Positions 34,488-43,336 of a stretch of 64,000 nucleotides of DNA are shown here, in pieces. Source of the stretch: Terriglobia bacterium (lineage in GTDB: Bacteria > Acidobacteriota > Terriglobia > Terriglobales > Acidobacteriaceae); assembly GCA_020073565.1 (NCBI GenBank), contig JAIQEY010000027.1, forward strand, positions 1 through 64,000, written 5' to 3'. The position numbers and the translations under genes are program-made. Positions within the stretch are counted from its first letter, which is position 1; each line of letters starts with the position of its first letter. The notes under the pieces were generated by a model that worked only from the letters and a program-made list of their open reading frames with translations, was not told the origin of the DNA and searched no databases.

Positions 34488-35240
34488 ATGAATCGTATTT
34501 CGTTGACCCTGATGTTGGCGGGCGCGCTCGCAGCCACGATTGGTTGTTCGAGCAAGAACTACGTGCGCCAGCAGACCACTCCGCTCATTAACAAGACCAA
34601 TGAACTCGACGACCTGACCGCGAAGAATTCGCGCGACATCAAGGACGTCGATCAGCGCGCTCAGGCTGGAATCCAAGCCGTGCAAGCTCGCGCTGCCGAG
34701 GTTGACCAGAAGGCCCTCGCCGCCGGAAGCAGCGCCGACAAGGCGCAGCTCGCGGCCAACAGCGCCACCCAGCGCGTGGACACCCTGACAAACACCGTCG
34801 TCAATCTGGATAACTATCAGCCGGTTGTGGAAACCTCGGTGCATTTCGGATTCAACAAAGACAACCTGACCAAGGAGGCGAGGGAAGCGATCGATCAGCT
34901 CGCGGCCAGCGTCGCCGGCACCAAGGGATACATCATCACGGTGGAAGGCGGCACCGACTCGGTCGGAAGTTCAGATTACAACTACGACCTTAGCCAGCGA
35001 CGCGCCAACGCGGTGATCCAGTACCTGGCGTCCGAAAAGAATGTTCCGGCCCATAAGATCTATCTGATTGGGCTTGGAAAGGATAAGCCGGTTGAATCGA
35101 ACACGACCAGGGAAGGACGCGCGAAGAACCGCCGCGTGGATATTCGCCTGATGACCAACACCGGTGCGGGAGCGACTCCTGCCCAGACGACTCCGAACAA
35201 CACAACGCCGACGGCGAACGCGAATCCGCCGTCGATGTAA
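34488..35240 (+). CDS. OmpA-family peptidoglycan-associated lipoprotein
   Basis: A lipoprotein signal peptide ends in the lipobox ATIGC (Cys near residue 20). An alanine- and glutamine-rich coiled coil with LINKTNELDDLTAKN and repeated AQAGIQAVQARAAEV follows to residue 120. The OmpA C-terminal domain then has VHFGFNKDNLTKEAREAIDQ and LSQRRANAVIQYL. The protein should anchor the outer membrane to peptidoglycan. ATG 34488 has AAGGAG 11 bases upstream. The last 30 residues are Thr/Pro/Asn-rich and disordered. A strong terminator follows. Confidence 0.92.
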   Translation: MNRISLTLMLAGALAATIGCSSKNYVRQQTTPLINKTNELDDLTAKNSRDIKDVDQRAQAGIQAVQARAAEVDQKALAAGSSADKAQLAANSATQRVDTLTNTVVNLDNYQPVVETSVHFGFNKDNLTKEAREAIDQLAASVAGTKGYIITVEGGTDSVGSSDYNYDLSQRRANAVIQYLASEKNVPAHKIYLIGLGKDKPVESNTTREGRAKNRRVDIRLMTNTGAGATPAQTTPNNTTPTANANPPSM

Positions 35241-35279
35241 ACAGTTTTCCCCTCCTCCCCGGAGAGGACTTCGCCAAAC

Positions 35280-35314
35280 CAGGCCGTCCCACTTGTGGGC
35301 GGCCTGTTTTTTTT
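35280..35314 (+). terminator. Rho-independent terminator after the OmpA lipoprotein gene
   Basis: The stem CAGGCCG-t-CCCAC with loop TT pairs to GTGGG-CGGCCTG, with one bulged T, and is followed by eight Ts. It ends transcription about 40-75 bp after the stop codon. Confidence 0.9.
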
Positions 35315-35377
35315 GCCCGAGCACCAGCGGCCCGACGATGATCGTTTCCGGAATTTCGATCATTTTTGCGCTAAAAT

Positions 35378-35893
35378 ATGGTGGTGCGGATCGCGTTTGT
35401 CATTCTCACCGGGTTACTCGTCACACCGGCGCTCTGGCCGCAGGACTCTTCGGACAAGACTGCCGAACGCAATCGCGAGGCGCAGGAAAGCTCCAGCCGC
35501 GACACCCGAGTGGACATCAGCCCGCCCAAGGGCGATGCCAAAAATCACCCCGATAGCAAGGGTGCCGTGGCTGACCTTGAGCCCTCCGACAACCCGTCGG
35601 ATGTGCAGGAGTTCCATCCCTGGAACCCAATGAAAGCGATGAAGGACGTTGAAGTGGGAGATTATTACTTCAAGCGCAAGAACTATCGCGCCGCCCTCGA
35701 TCGCTACAAGGAAGCGCTCTACTGGAAAGACAACGATGCCGTCGCTAGCTTTCGCCTGGCCGTGTGCCAGGAAAAATTAGGCGACAAATTAGAAGCAAAG
35801 AAATATTACGAGCAATACTTGAAGATTCTGCCGGAAGGCCCCTTCGCGAAAGACGCGCACGCTTCGCTCGATCGGCTTGCGAAGAACCAGTAG
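35378..35893 (+). CDS. Secreted TPR protein
   Basis: An N-terminal signal peptide (residues 1-22) precedes a charged, low-complexity linker of about 65 residues and then one to two TPR units (YYFKRKNYRAALDRYKEALY, FRLAVCQEKLGDKLEAKKYY). The layout resembles outer-membrane-assembly lipoprotein-like TPR proteins, but no lipobox cysteine is visible. Its function is unknown. It starts 65 bp after the OmpA terminator and so needs its own promoter. Confidence 0.75.
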   Translation: MVVRIAFVILTGLLVTPALWPQDSSDKTAERNREAQESSSRDTRVDISPPKGDAKNHPDSKGAVADLEPSDNPSDVQEFHPWNPMKAMKDVEVGDYYFKRKNYRAALDRYKEALYWKDNDAVASFRLAVCQEKLGDKLEAKKYYEQYLKILPEGPFAKDAHASLDRLAKNQ

Positions 35894-35894
35894 T

Positions 35895-36010
35895 TAGCCG
35901 TCAGCCATCAGGTAAAGCGAACCTTCCCATCGTGGATCGCGGCCATATCTACGCAACGAACCGGTTGCCGCTTCTTCTGCAACTCAGGGGTACCTGATGG
36001 CTGACGGCTA
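35895..36010. repeat. Family F element with perfect 20-bp terminal inverted repeats
   Basis: TAGCCGTCAGCCATCAGGTA (35895-35914) is exactly complementary to TACCTGATGGCTGACGGCTA (35991-36010), flanking 76 bp of unrelated sequence. It sits precisely between the stops of the convergent TPR and lipoprotein genes. A related single arm lies at 58131-58153. Confidence 0.88.
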
Positions 36011-36011
36011 T

Positions 36012-36608
36012 TTACTTCTCCACCCGCAGAAAATCCCCGGTCGACGCATTCACTGCGACCCGCAGCTTGGCGCTGTCGCGGTCGGTGCCGTAGATCACGT
36101 GCCAGGTAAGTTCGTTCTTTTGCCGGTTCCAGTCCAGTAGGTAATTGATGGGCGTGTCGGGTTCCTTCTCGATCAGTTTGTCGCCCCCATGTTTTTGCGC
36201 GGCTTCGAGCGCCTTGTCCGAGTCCACCTTGAGAAACTGAATGTTGAAGACCTGGGTACTGACGTTGCTGGGACTGTAGGTATCCTCGACGCCGGGCGAA
36301 ACCTCGCCGTTGGACCATGTGTAAGGTTTCACGCTGCGCTGCGCCGGCGACGCGAATCCGATCCGCCACGATCCGGCCTTGCCGTCTCGCCCTTTGAAGT
36401 TCCCGGTCATCTCCGATTCAACCCGGAAGGGCTGAGCATCCTGAGCCCACCCGCGGGCCGGCACGTAGCATTTGTAGAGGGCGCTCTCTCCGGTAATTGC
36501 CTCCGGAGCCTTCGGCTGCGGTTTCTCAGCGGTCGCGGGTTTCGTGGGCTCGGACGAGCATCCCGCCAAAAAAGCAAGCGCGAGAATCGCGACAAATAGT
36601 TTCCTCAT
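36012..36608 (-). CDS. Lipoprotein of unknown function
   Basis: The protein starts MRKLFVAILALAFLAGCSSE, a lipobox signal with Cys at residue 17. A Pro/Lys-rich linker leads into a 150-residue domain with YVPARGWAQDAQPFRVESEM and a final ASTGDFLRVEK. I do not recognise the domain. The ending resembles short PepSY-like or DUF segments that monitor processing, but this is weak. ATG 36608 is chosen because the longer frame start lacks a signal peptide. Confidence 0.65.
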   Translation of the reverse strand: MRKLFVAILALAFLAGCSSEPTKPATAEKPQPKAPEAITGESALYKCYVPARGWAQDAQPFRVESEMTGNFKGRDGKAGSWRIGFASPAQRSVKPYTWSNGEVSPGVEDTYSPSNVSTQVFNIQFLKVDSDKALEAAQKHGGDKLIEKEPDTPINYLLDWNRQKNELTWHVIYGTDRDSAKLRVAVNASTGDFLRVEK

Positions 36609-36670
36609 CGTGTTTTCCTGTAGTAGTTTTGTGGGACGAATTCGCGACGCTATTGTACTGAACCTTGACC

Positions 36671-37174
36671 ATGGATTCCTATCTCGAACGTCTGCAACGC
36701 GAACTTGAAAGCGCAACCGAGGGTGCGACGGCCGCTGGCTTCGACCGGGCTCCCGCGGGAAAATGGAATGCCGCCCAAGTTCTCGAGCATCTCTTTCTGA
36801 CTTACAAGGGCACCAACAAGGGCATCAGCAAGTGCCTGGAGAACGGTTTGCCCCTGGCAACGGGCGCTACGTTCCAGCAGAGGATCAGGACACTGCTGGT
36901 TGTCCGGTTCGGATATCTTCCCAACGGCAGGAAAGCGCCGGAACGCGCCATGCCGCGAGGAATGGCGGCCGAGGAAGTGCGGCAAGCCATCTTTCCTGAA
37001 ATTCAGCGGATGGCGTCAGGCCTTCGCGACTGCGAAACCAGGTTCGGTCCGAAAACCAAGCTCATGGACCACCCGATCCTGGGGGCCCTAACGGCGGCGG
37101 AATGGCGCAAATTTCATTGGGTTCATGGCCGGCATCACGCCCGGCAGATTCGCCAGCGCCTCGGGAAGGCTTGA
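36671..37174 (+). CDS. DinB/DUF1569-like four-helix metal-binding protein
   Basis: The 167-residue protein matches the DinB fold: WNAAQVLEHLFLTYKG carries the first histidine and WVHGRHHARQIRQRL the C-terminal HxxxH-type pair. Such proteins bind a metal and often act as thiol-dependent transferases or damage-induced proteins. The actual activity is unknown. ATG 36671 is preferred to TTG 36665. Confidence 0.75.
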   Translation: MDSYLERLQRELESATEGATAAGFDRAPAGKWNAAQVLEHLFLTYKGTNKGISKCLENGLPLATGATFQQRIRTLLVVRFGYLPNGRKAPERAMPRGMAAEEVRQAIFPEIQRMASGLRDCETRFGPKTKLMDHPILGALTAAEWRKFHWVHGRHHARQIRQRLGKA

Positions 37175-37240
37175 GACCGGATCCTGTAAGAATGACTCGA
37201 GCGAAGGCGCGGTTGGCCGGGCGCCCTCATCCCCGGACGC

Positions 37241-37828
37241 CTATTCCTGATCCTTCTGCTTCAGTCCGGCCTTCCGCGCTTCCTCCTGCGCGGCCTCAAG
37301 CTGCTGTTGGGCAGCAGCAATCTCCTTCTGCTTGTCGGTAATCTGCTCTTGATATTGCGCGTCTTGCTTATCCCAACTGCCCGAGTTGCGCAGACGGTTG
37401 CCGGCGTCGGCATACATGGCGGCCGCGCGCAGCTTGTATTCCCGTTGCGTGAGATCCAACTCGTGGTTCAGGGCATCGACTTTCTGTTTCTGCTCATCGA
37501 TTTTTTTCTGCAGATCTTCCGCGGCCTTCTGGCGGTCAGCCGCAGCATCGGCTTTAGCATCCTTAGGGGTGGCCTGGGCGCCGTCGGTTTGCGCGATGGC
37601 CGTTGTCGCTGCCTGCGGATCGCTCGCAGACGCGCTCTGCTCCGGCCCCACAACGCTCAGATGGACGTCTTTGGGGAGGTTGTCATTGTCGTAGTGGTGG
37701 CTGGTCGAAGCCGTTTGCGGCTTCCCTTTGCGAGCCGCCCGCGCGTAGTCTCCCAGGGACTGCGCGTTCGCCGCGCTCGCCCCCAAAAGGATCAGAACCG
37801 CCGTTGCCATGCATGCTATCTGCTTCAT
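37241..37828 (-). CDS. Secreted coiled-coil protein
   Basis: A signal peptide (residues 1-22, ending ANAQ) precedes a Ser/Ala-rich region, then a long Lys/Glu/Gln-rich coiled coil (KKIDEQKQKVDALNHELDL and KQKEIAAAQQQLEAAQEEAR). No enzymatic motif is visible. It may be a periplasmic structural or YbgF-like accessory protein. Its function is unknown. Confidence 0.72.
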   Translation of the reverse strand: MKQIACMATAVLILLGASAANAQSLGDYARAARKGKPQTASTSHHYDNDNLPKDVHLSVVGPEQSASASDPQAATTAIAQTDGAQATPKDAKADAAADRQKAAEDLQKKIDEQKQKVDALNHELDLTQREYKLRAAAMYADAGNRLRNSGSWDKQDAQYQEQITDKQKEIAAAQQQLEAAQEEARKAGLKQKDQE

Positions 37829-37881
37829 GTGATCACCCTTCCGCGAGCCCGTTGTTCCAGCGTGACCCGCCCTACTTGATT

Positions 37882-38748
37882 TTAGGAACCTGCGGCCGCA
37901 GTCTTTGCGCCCGCCAGAAAACGTACCGTGGTCCGGTCCAATCGAGCCGCCTCGCTGGCGATATCGTCCGCCAACTGGCGCGCCAATTCCGGATCCCGGG
38001 TTTGCGCCAACTGTTGCGCGTATCCCGCAATCGTGGTCAGCGAATTCCTGAGTCCCAGCGCCATCTCCGAGGAAATCTCCTGGTGCAGCTGCCCTTCCTG
38101 CCGGATCCGCTCAATCTCCGTTTTATCGTTGATCAGGAACGTAGTCCCGAGCAAACTCGCATCCTCCGCAAAAACCGGAGAGGCGGTCACTTCCAGCACC
38201 AGATTCCCACTCTCGCGGGTGGCGCACTCAATGACCAATCCGTGCACCGCCAATTCGCCGGAGAGGGCCGGCGCCAGTGCTTCCTCGATACTGGTTGGGC
38301 CACCCGCGCCGCTGGTTTCCGGCCGCATGGTTGCGCTCCGAAAAAGTTCGGCAACACTCATGCCGATGGGCGAGGCAAAACCCAAAAGCTTGCGCGCCGC
38401 GGAATTGGCTTGTCGCACGAGTCGACTCGGATTGAAGAACAGCACGCCGCAGGAGAGGTTGGCCAGGACCGTTGCGCTCAGCGTGTCGGATGCCTTGGCG
38501 CGCCTGCGGTCGGCGAGTTGCTGCGCGCTGAGTTCGTGTTTCTGCTGCTTCAATTGCTGAATGACGGCGTGATACGCGTGGACTGGAAGGCCGTCGCTCG
38601 ATATGGGCACCTTGTTCAGCGATTCGGGCTCGGCTACCAGATCCTTGCGCAACCGGTGAATTAGAAAGGCGCCAAACACGAAGGCTGCGCCGCCAGCCAG
38701 TAAGAGCAAGCCCATGCGCAGGACCATCGGGTTCATCAGCAGATTCAC
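37882..38748 (-). CDS. PAS-domain protein with degenerate histidine-kinase DHp helix
   Basis: A transmembrane helix (residues about 10-25) is followed by a coiled coil and a PAS domain. A helix-hairpin segment then reads MALGLRNSLTTIAGYAQQL. In functional kinases this is MAHELRNPL, so the phospho-accepting histidine is replaced and the protein stops before any ATPase domain. It is therefore a sensor or scaffold, not a kinase. GTG 38748 overlaps the prepilin peptidase stop and has GGAGGG five bases upstream, which makes it the best start. Coupling to the peptidase suggests a pilus-related role. Confidence 0.75.
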   Translation of the reverse strand: MNLLMNPMVLRMGLLLLAGGAAFVFGAFLIHRLRKDLVAEPESLNKVPISSDGLPVHAYHAVIQQLKQQKHELSAQQLADRRRAKASDTLSATVLANLSCGVLFFNPSRLVRQANSAARKLLGFASPIGMSVAELFRSATMRPETSGAGGPTSIEEALAPALSGELAVHGLVIECATRESGNLVLEVTASPVFAEDASLLGTTFLINDKTEIERIRQEGQLHQEISSEMALGLRNSLTTIAGYAQQLAQTRDPELARQLADDIASEAARLDRTTVRFLAGAKTAAAGS

Positions 38749-39665
38749 AGCGCCCTCCAGTACCAGTGCAGGACCTGATCGCCGAAGAAGAAAGCCAGCA
38801 ACGCCACGCCTCCCAGGAACACCCCAAACGGCATCTCGTAATAGCGCAAAGCCAGGCGCGCCGACTGCCATGCCCGCCGGTGTGCTTCGCTGGAGGTAGC
38901 GCCACGAGCGATCCTCCGGCGCGTGCGCTTAATCCAAACCGCCACCAGAGTGCTTATCCCGAACAGCGAACCAGCCAGCGAAGCTGCAAAAATCGTGAGT
39001 ACGGTCAACTTGGTTCCCATGAACGCGCCGATCATCGCCATCAGCTTGACGTCGCCGAATCCCATGCCTTCCACCCCGCGAGCCCGCAGATAGATCGCGG
39101 CCGCGCCATACAGAAACGAGGCGCCCACTGCCGCTCCCAGCAGAGCGTCTGAAAGCGACCACAACCGCCAGGAAATCTGGTGCCGGAGCGAAACGGACAT
39201 GAAGCCGGGCATGATGCGAGACGCCAGGTCATTCACCGGAACCACCAGGCTGAACGCAATACCCACCAACAGCCCGGGCAAGGTCATCGCGTCGGGCAAC
39301 AACTTGGTTTCGGCGTCGGTGAAGATCAACCCAAGCAGTAAGTAGCCCAGCACGATGCATTTCAACATCGCCAGACTCAAGCCGAAGTGTGAGTAGCAGG
39401 CCACGAACAGAAAGCCCGTGAGCAGTTCGACCACCAGGTAGCGGGGCGAAATCGGCTGCTTGCAGGCGCGGCATTTTCCCCGCAAAACCAGCCAGCTCAG
39501 CACGGGCAGATTGTGATAGAGCGGGATCAGGTCTCCGCAGTGTGGACACGCCGAGCGTGGCGCCACCACCGACTTGTGGCGCGGCAGCCGGTAGATACAC
39601 ACATTCAGGAAGCTGCCAAAGCACAGCCCCAGAGCGAAGATCGCTGCTGCGAAAAGAGGGTCCAC
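38745..39665 (-). CDS. pilD: Prepilin peptidase / N-methyltransferase (PilD)
   Basis: This membrane aspartyl protease cleaves type IV prepilin leaders and methylates the new N-terminus. The cytoplasmic zinc site has two CxxC pairs (CPHCGDLIP and CRACKQPI) near residues 35-75. The catalytic aspartates lie in FTDAETKLLPD and GFGDVKLMAMIG. About eight membrane segments and 306 residues match the bifunctional type. The PAS protein gene follows with a four-base overlap. Confidence 0.94.
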   Translation of the reverse strand: MDPLFAAAIFALGLCFGSFLNVCIYRLPRHKSVVAPRSACPHCGDLIPLYHNLPVLSWLVLRGKCRACKQPISPRYLVVELLTGFLFVACYSHFGLSLAMLKCIVLGYLLLGLIFTDAETKLLPDAMTLPGLLVGIAFSLVVPVNDLASRIMPGFMSVSLRHQISWRLWSLSDALLGAAVGASFLYGAAAIYLRARGVEGMGFGDVKLMAMIGAFMGTKLTVLTIFAASLAGSLFGISTLVAVWIKRTRRRIARGATSSEAHRRAWQSARLALRYYEMPFGVFLGGVALLAFFFGDQVLHWYWRAL

Positions 39666-39741
39666 GTTTTCTAAGTGCCCAGTTTTTCTGGATTTGGCCG
39701 ATTATATGACGGCCAGGCGGGGCGCTACTAAGGTACGAAGG

Positions 39742-41244
39742 TCAGTGTCCCTTCGTCCCTCGTAAGTCATTGCCAACAAAGCAGAAAGTTTCATCTCGCG
39801 CAACCTGGCTCAGGTCGTGGCCGTGGGGCATGAAGACCGTGAACACAGTTCCGGTCTGGGTCCCTTCGGAGCGGCTGCGAGCCCGGATCGATCCCCCGTG
39901 CTTCTGCACGATACCGCGCGATACCCATAGCCCCAACCCGGTCCCGGCATCTTTCTTGGTGGTGTAGAAGGGCTCGAAGATTCGCCGGAGGTTCTCCCGC
40001 GCAATGCCGCTGCCGTTGTCGGCGACCGTGATCCGAATTCCCTCGCGGCCATCGGACCACCGCCGGCTGCCCGCGACCCGGACCTGCAACGAACCGCCAT
40101 CGCTCATGGCGTCGACCGCATTCACCAGCAGGTTGGCCAGCAACTGGCGGAGTTCGCCGGAATAGCCGCTGATCTGGCCGCTGTTTCGGTAGCGGCGGGT
40201 TACACGGATACTTCGGTCTTCCAGCTTGCGCGAGTAGAGTTGCAGGATTTCATCCATGATGACGGCCGGGTCCATCGAACCCGGGGAGCCCGTCTCCCGA
40301 ACAAAGCCCAAGGTCTGCTGCGCGAGACGCGCAATCCGGCCGACCTCCTGTTCAGCCATGGTCAGATACTGGTGCGCGTTGGAGGAGTCGTGACGCGCCA
40401 GGTAAAGCAGGTTGAGGACGGCTTCGAGCGGATTATTGATCTCATGGGCAATCGAGGCCGCCAGTCTCCCCGCTGTCGCCAGCTTCTCACTGCGCCGCAC
40501 CGCTTCCTCCGACTGCCTTTGCACGGAGATGTCGCGCGTGATGACCGAGGCCCCCACAATCTTTCCCTTGGCGTTCCGCAGAGGCGAGACCGTCAGGACT
40601 ACCGGGAAGCACGTACCGTCTTTGCGCATGCGTTCCGTCTGGTAGGGCTCGACATGCTCGCCGCGGTTGACGACCTGGATGATCCGCTGGACTTCCTCTC
40701 GCCTCTCGTTCGGTGCTAGCTGATACACGGATATTCCGACTGCCTCCTGGGCGCTAAAGCCGTAGAGACGTTCGGCGCCGCGATTCCAACTGGTGACCGT
40801 TCCGTCGGGACTCTTGCTGAAAATTGCGTCGTCGGAGTATTCGACGATGGCTGCCATCTCACGCGTCGTTCGTTCCGCTCGCAATTCGGCGCGTGATTTC
40901 TGGCGCGCCATGCTGCCGGCAAATACCGAAATGGCAAGGAACACCCCCAGGCTCTCCAGATCCGCGCCGCTGAGAGCGAAACTAAAGCGAGGCACAAGCA
41001 CGAACAAGTCCAGACAGGCAGCGGACAGAACAGAGCTAAATAGAGCGGGACCGAACCCAAGAAAACGCGCGGTCAGCAGTACTGCCGCCAGAAAAAGAGC
41101 AAAGGGATGGCGATGCAATACCGACGAGAGGCTCCACAGACTGAGGGCCACCCACACTGCCAGCGCCGCGCCTCCGTAACGCATGAACGTCAAATAGCGC
41201 TTGGTTGCTGTCCGTCTCTGTTGATTGGCGCCAAGTACTGGCAT
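39742..41244 (-). CDS. PAS-domain sensor histidine kinase
   Basis: The N-terminus has three to four membrane helices resembling the DUF4118 sensor region. A PAS domain (YSDDAIFSKSPDGTVTSWN) and PAC segment follow. The H box is SIAHEINNPLEAVL, the N box is QLLANLLVNAVDAMSDGG, and the G1/G2 boxes are VADNGSGIA and GTGLGLWVS. All catalytic motifs are present, so it is an active kinase. Start ATG 41244 begins at MPVLGANQ. No response-regulator gene is adjacent. Confidence 0.92.
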   Translation of the reverse strand: MPVLGANQQRRTATKRYLTFMRYGGAALAVWVALSLWSLSSVLHRHPFALFLAAVLLTARFLGFGPALFSSVLSAACLDLFVLVPRFSFALSGADLESLGVFLAISVFAGSMARQKSRAELRAERTTREMAAIVEYSDDAIFSKSPDGTVTSWNRGAERLYGFSAQEAVGISVYQLAPNERREEVQRIIQVVNRGEHVEPYQTERMRKDGTCFPVVLTVSPLRNAKGKIVGASVITRDISVQRQSEEAVRRSEKLATAGRLAASIAHEINNPLEAVLNLLYLARHDSSNAHQYLTMAEQEVGRIARLAQQTLGFVRETGSPGSMDPAVIMDEILQLYSRKLEDRSIRVTRRYRNSGQISGYSGELRQLLANLLVNAVDAMSDGGSLQVRVAGSRRWSDGREGIRITVADNGSGIARENLRRIFEPFYTTKKDAGTGLGLWVSRGIVQKHGGSIRARSRSEGTQTGTVFTVFMPHGHDLSQVARDETFCFVGNDLRGTKGH

Positions 41245-41370
41245 GTCTCCAAGGGGCGAAAATAGGTCGCGATCAAGCGAGGACTGACAAAAGGCGGTTC
41301 TGACGAAGATCGGCGACTGCAAGAACTCTACCAGCAGGAAGGGTGAGCGGCAACCACAAGACATCAAGCG

Positions 41371-41403
41371 CGGGAATGCGTTTGGCAACCGCGTGCATTC
41401 CCG
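41371..41403 (-). terminator. Hairpin after cytochrome c (possible terminator)
   Basis: CGGGAATGC (41371-41379) and GCATTCCCG (41395-41403) form a perfect 9-bp stem with a 15-base loop, 17 bp after the cytochrome stop. No T-tract follows, so it may protect the mRNA 3' end instead of terminating. Confidence 0.45.
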
Positions 41404-41419
41404 GCTCTCGCGCAGTATG

Positions 41420-41857
41420 CTACTTTTTCTGGAGCGACTCGATGTACTTGTTCAGATTGGTGACACGCTGCTGCACTTCGGAATCGTGTCCGCTGCTGAT
41501 ACTTCGAAACAGGTGGCCCCAGATCGGCATGTCCTTGCTACCGTGGGCCGCCAGTACTTGCTCTCCGCTAAGGATCGCAGAAACCTTCAATGCCGGATAC
41601 TTGCCCGCGTTCTTGCTGGCCAGAGCGGTCAGATCGGTCGGCGGCACCTTCAAGGCATCCGCAGCTGGGCCGTTCCCTTTGCCGTCGGTGCCATGGCAGA
41701 CGGCGCAGTAGGTCTTGTACATCTCCTGCCCTGAGGCCGGTGATGTGGGTCTGATTGTGACATGTTTGATTTCTTTCTGGGGCTGTTGAGCCGCCGCCAT
41801 CATCACCATGGCGATGACCGCTGCGAGAGCGATCCAAACACTCCTGTGAGCACGCAT
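41420..41857 (-). CDS. Secreted c-type cytochrome
   Basis: A signal peptide (residues 1-23) precedes a single cytochrome c domain with the haem motif CAVCH and a likely axial methionine in KDMPIWG. At 145 residues it is a small monohaem carrier, as found with oxidases or dehydrogenases. GAGGAGG lies five bases before ATG 41857. Its electron partner is not encoded nearby. Confidence 0.9.
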   Translation of the reverse strand: MRAHRSVWIALAAVIAMVMMAAAQQPQKEIKHVTIRPTSPASGQEMYKTYCAVCHGTDGKGNGPAADALKVPPTDLTALASKNAGKYPALKVSAILSGEQVLAAHGSKDMPIWGHLFRSISSGHDSEVQQRVTNLNKYIESLQKK

Positions 41858-42015
41858 GTTTCCTCCTCGGGCTTCAACGTCTACCCGTCTCACTACGTAC
41901 AACAGGTCAGTGTAGCCGCGGGGCAAACTCCAAACGGTGAGGATCGTCACATTGACGGGTGATTGAAAACGCAACGGTGACTCACAGACACCGTCAGCCG
42001 GAACCTCCAAGAGAT

Positions 42016-42038
42016 AAGGGCACCGGATTGGTGCCCTT
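42016..42038 (-). terminator. Likely terminator after the BON-domain gene
   Basis: AAGGGCACC and GGTGCCCTT form a perfect 9-bp stem with a five-base loop, 20 bp beyond the stop at 42059. On the minus strand it is followed by TTATCTCTT, a weak T-rich run. Confidence 0.6.
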
Positions 42039-42058
42039 CACGATGCGCCCAGTCGTTC

Positions 42059-43159
42059 CTACTGAGGCGTGTCCATTTTCTTCCGACTCGAGTTCGGGCC
42101 TTCCTCAACTTGCGTCACCGTCAGCGGTGATTGCAGTGTGAAGTTCAGGACGGTCTCGCTCGGCAGCTTGATCTGTTGTCCTTTGGTGGCCGCTTGCACG
42201 CCTCCTCCCACTCCGCCGCCGGCCGCAGCGCCAATCCCTGCGCCTTTGCCGCCCCCGGCAATTCCACCAATGATGGCTCCGATCACCGCGCCCGCGCCCA
42301 CTTTCTCTGCGGTGTTGGTCGTCCGCGAGTTGCCCGCCCGCCGGTATTGATCAGTCTGTATGTTGTACGACTTGCCGCCCACCGTGATCCGGTCCAACTG
42401 CAGCACCAGTTCTGACTTGCCCGCAAATTTCCCGGCGCTCTTCACATCCACCACATGCCCTTGAACGTCGTATCCGGAAGGAATCGCCACGTCACCCTCA
42501 CTCGCAAGCGGTGAGTCCAGGGTCGCCCGGAAGGTTTCTCCAGGCTGCGCAGTTTCAGAGCTGATCGCGTCCACCAGGCGAATCGCCATGGCTGTCCCCG
42601 AGAGAATCGTGACCTTCTTCGGCGCCGGCGGAGCCGGAGGAGGCGGTGGAGTTGAAGGAGCGGCCGGAGCGGCTTGTTCCTGTGCCATCTCCATGGCTCC
42701 GTCAACCGCCGTCTCTGGCGCAGCCGCTACCTTCTCAACGTGCGCGCGCGGCTGAGTCCGTTGGTGCACTGCGCTTGGTTTTGGCTTGGCTGCCCGTCTC
42801 GCAGGTTCCGGCGAAGAGATCTGCACCGTTTGGTCTGGTGCGGGCGCCTCCGGCGCAGCCGCCACCGCCGGTCCCGTTTGCAGATCGTTCACCACTTGCT
42901 TGACGCCCGGGATCCCGGAAGCATAGCGGGAGGCTGCCGTGCGCTGGGCCTCATTGTCCACCGTGCCCGAAAGCGTAACCACCCCGCCCGAAGTCTGCAC
43001 GGTGATTGCCTTACCCTGGAGCCCGGAATCCTCGTTGAGCTTGGATTGGATCTGCCCGGTCAACTGGCTGTCATCGGGTGCCTTCGTGCACGCCGCACCT
43101 GCGACGAGGACGCTCACCAGCAATACGACCCCAATATAAGTTCCTGCCCTAAGTCTCAT
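42059..43159 (-). CDS. BON-domain lipoprotein with glycine-zipper region
   Basis: A lipobox signal (LVAGAAC, Cys near 24) leads to one BON domain (ITVQTSGGVVTLSGTVDNEA). A long Ala/Pro-rich, disordered linker follows, then a beta-rich domain and a glycine-zipper segment (GAGAVIGAIIGGIAGGGKGA) near 310-340 that can insert in membranes. The protein ends NSSRKKMDTPQ. AGGAGTG lies upstream of ATG 43159. BON proteins bind lipids or stabilise the envelope; the exact role is unknown. Confidence 0.82.
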   Translation of the reverse strand: MRLRAGTYIGVVLLVSVLVAGAACTKAPDDSQLTGQIQSKLNEDSGLQGKAITVQTSGGVVTLSGTVDNEAQRTAASRYASGIPGVKQVVNDLQTGPAVAAAPEAPAPDQTVQISSPEPARRAAKPKPSAVHQRTQPRAHVEKVAAAPETAVDGAMEMAQEQAAPAAPSTPPPPPAPPAPKKVTILSGTAMAIRLVDAISSETAQPGETFRATLDSPLASEGDVAIPSGYDVQGHVVDVKSAGKFAGKSELVLQLDRITVGGKSYNIQTDQYRRAGNSRTTNTAEKVGAGAVIGAIIGGIAGGGKGAGIGAAAGGGVGGGVQAATKGQQIKLPSETVLNFTLQSPLTVTQVEEGPNSSRKKMDTPQ

Positions 43160-43336
43160 AGACCACTCCTGATTGAAGAAGGAAAAATTCCTGTACCAGT
43201 TTAGATGCACGCGGGCGGCTTGGTCACAGGGAAATTTCTAGTGGGAAGTGCTCAGACGGAGACCCTCAGGGCCCCCAACGCATCAGCCTTCGGGCGGGAG
43301 CACCCAAACGTTGCCATGAGCGATCCTCCCTCCAGT

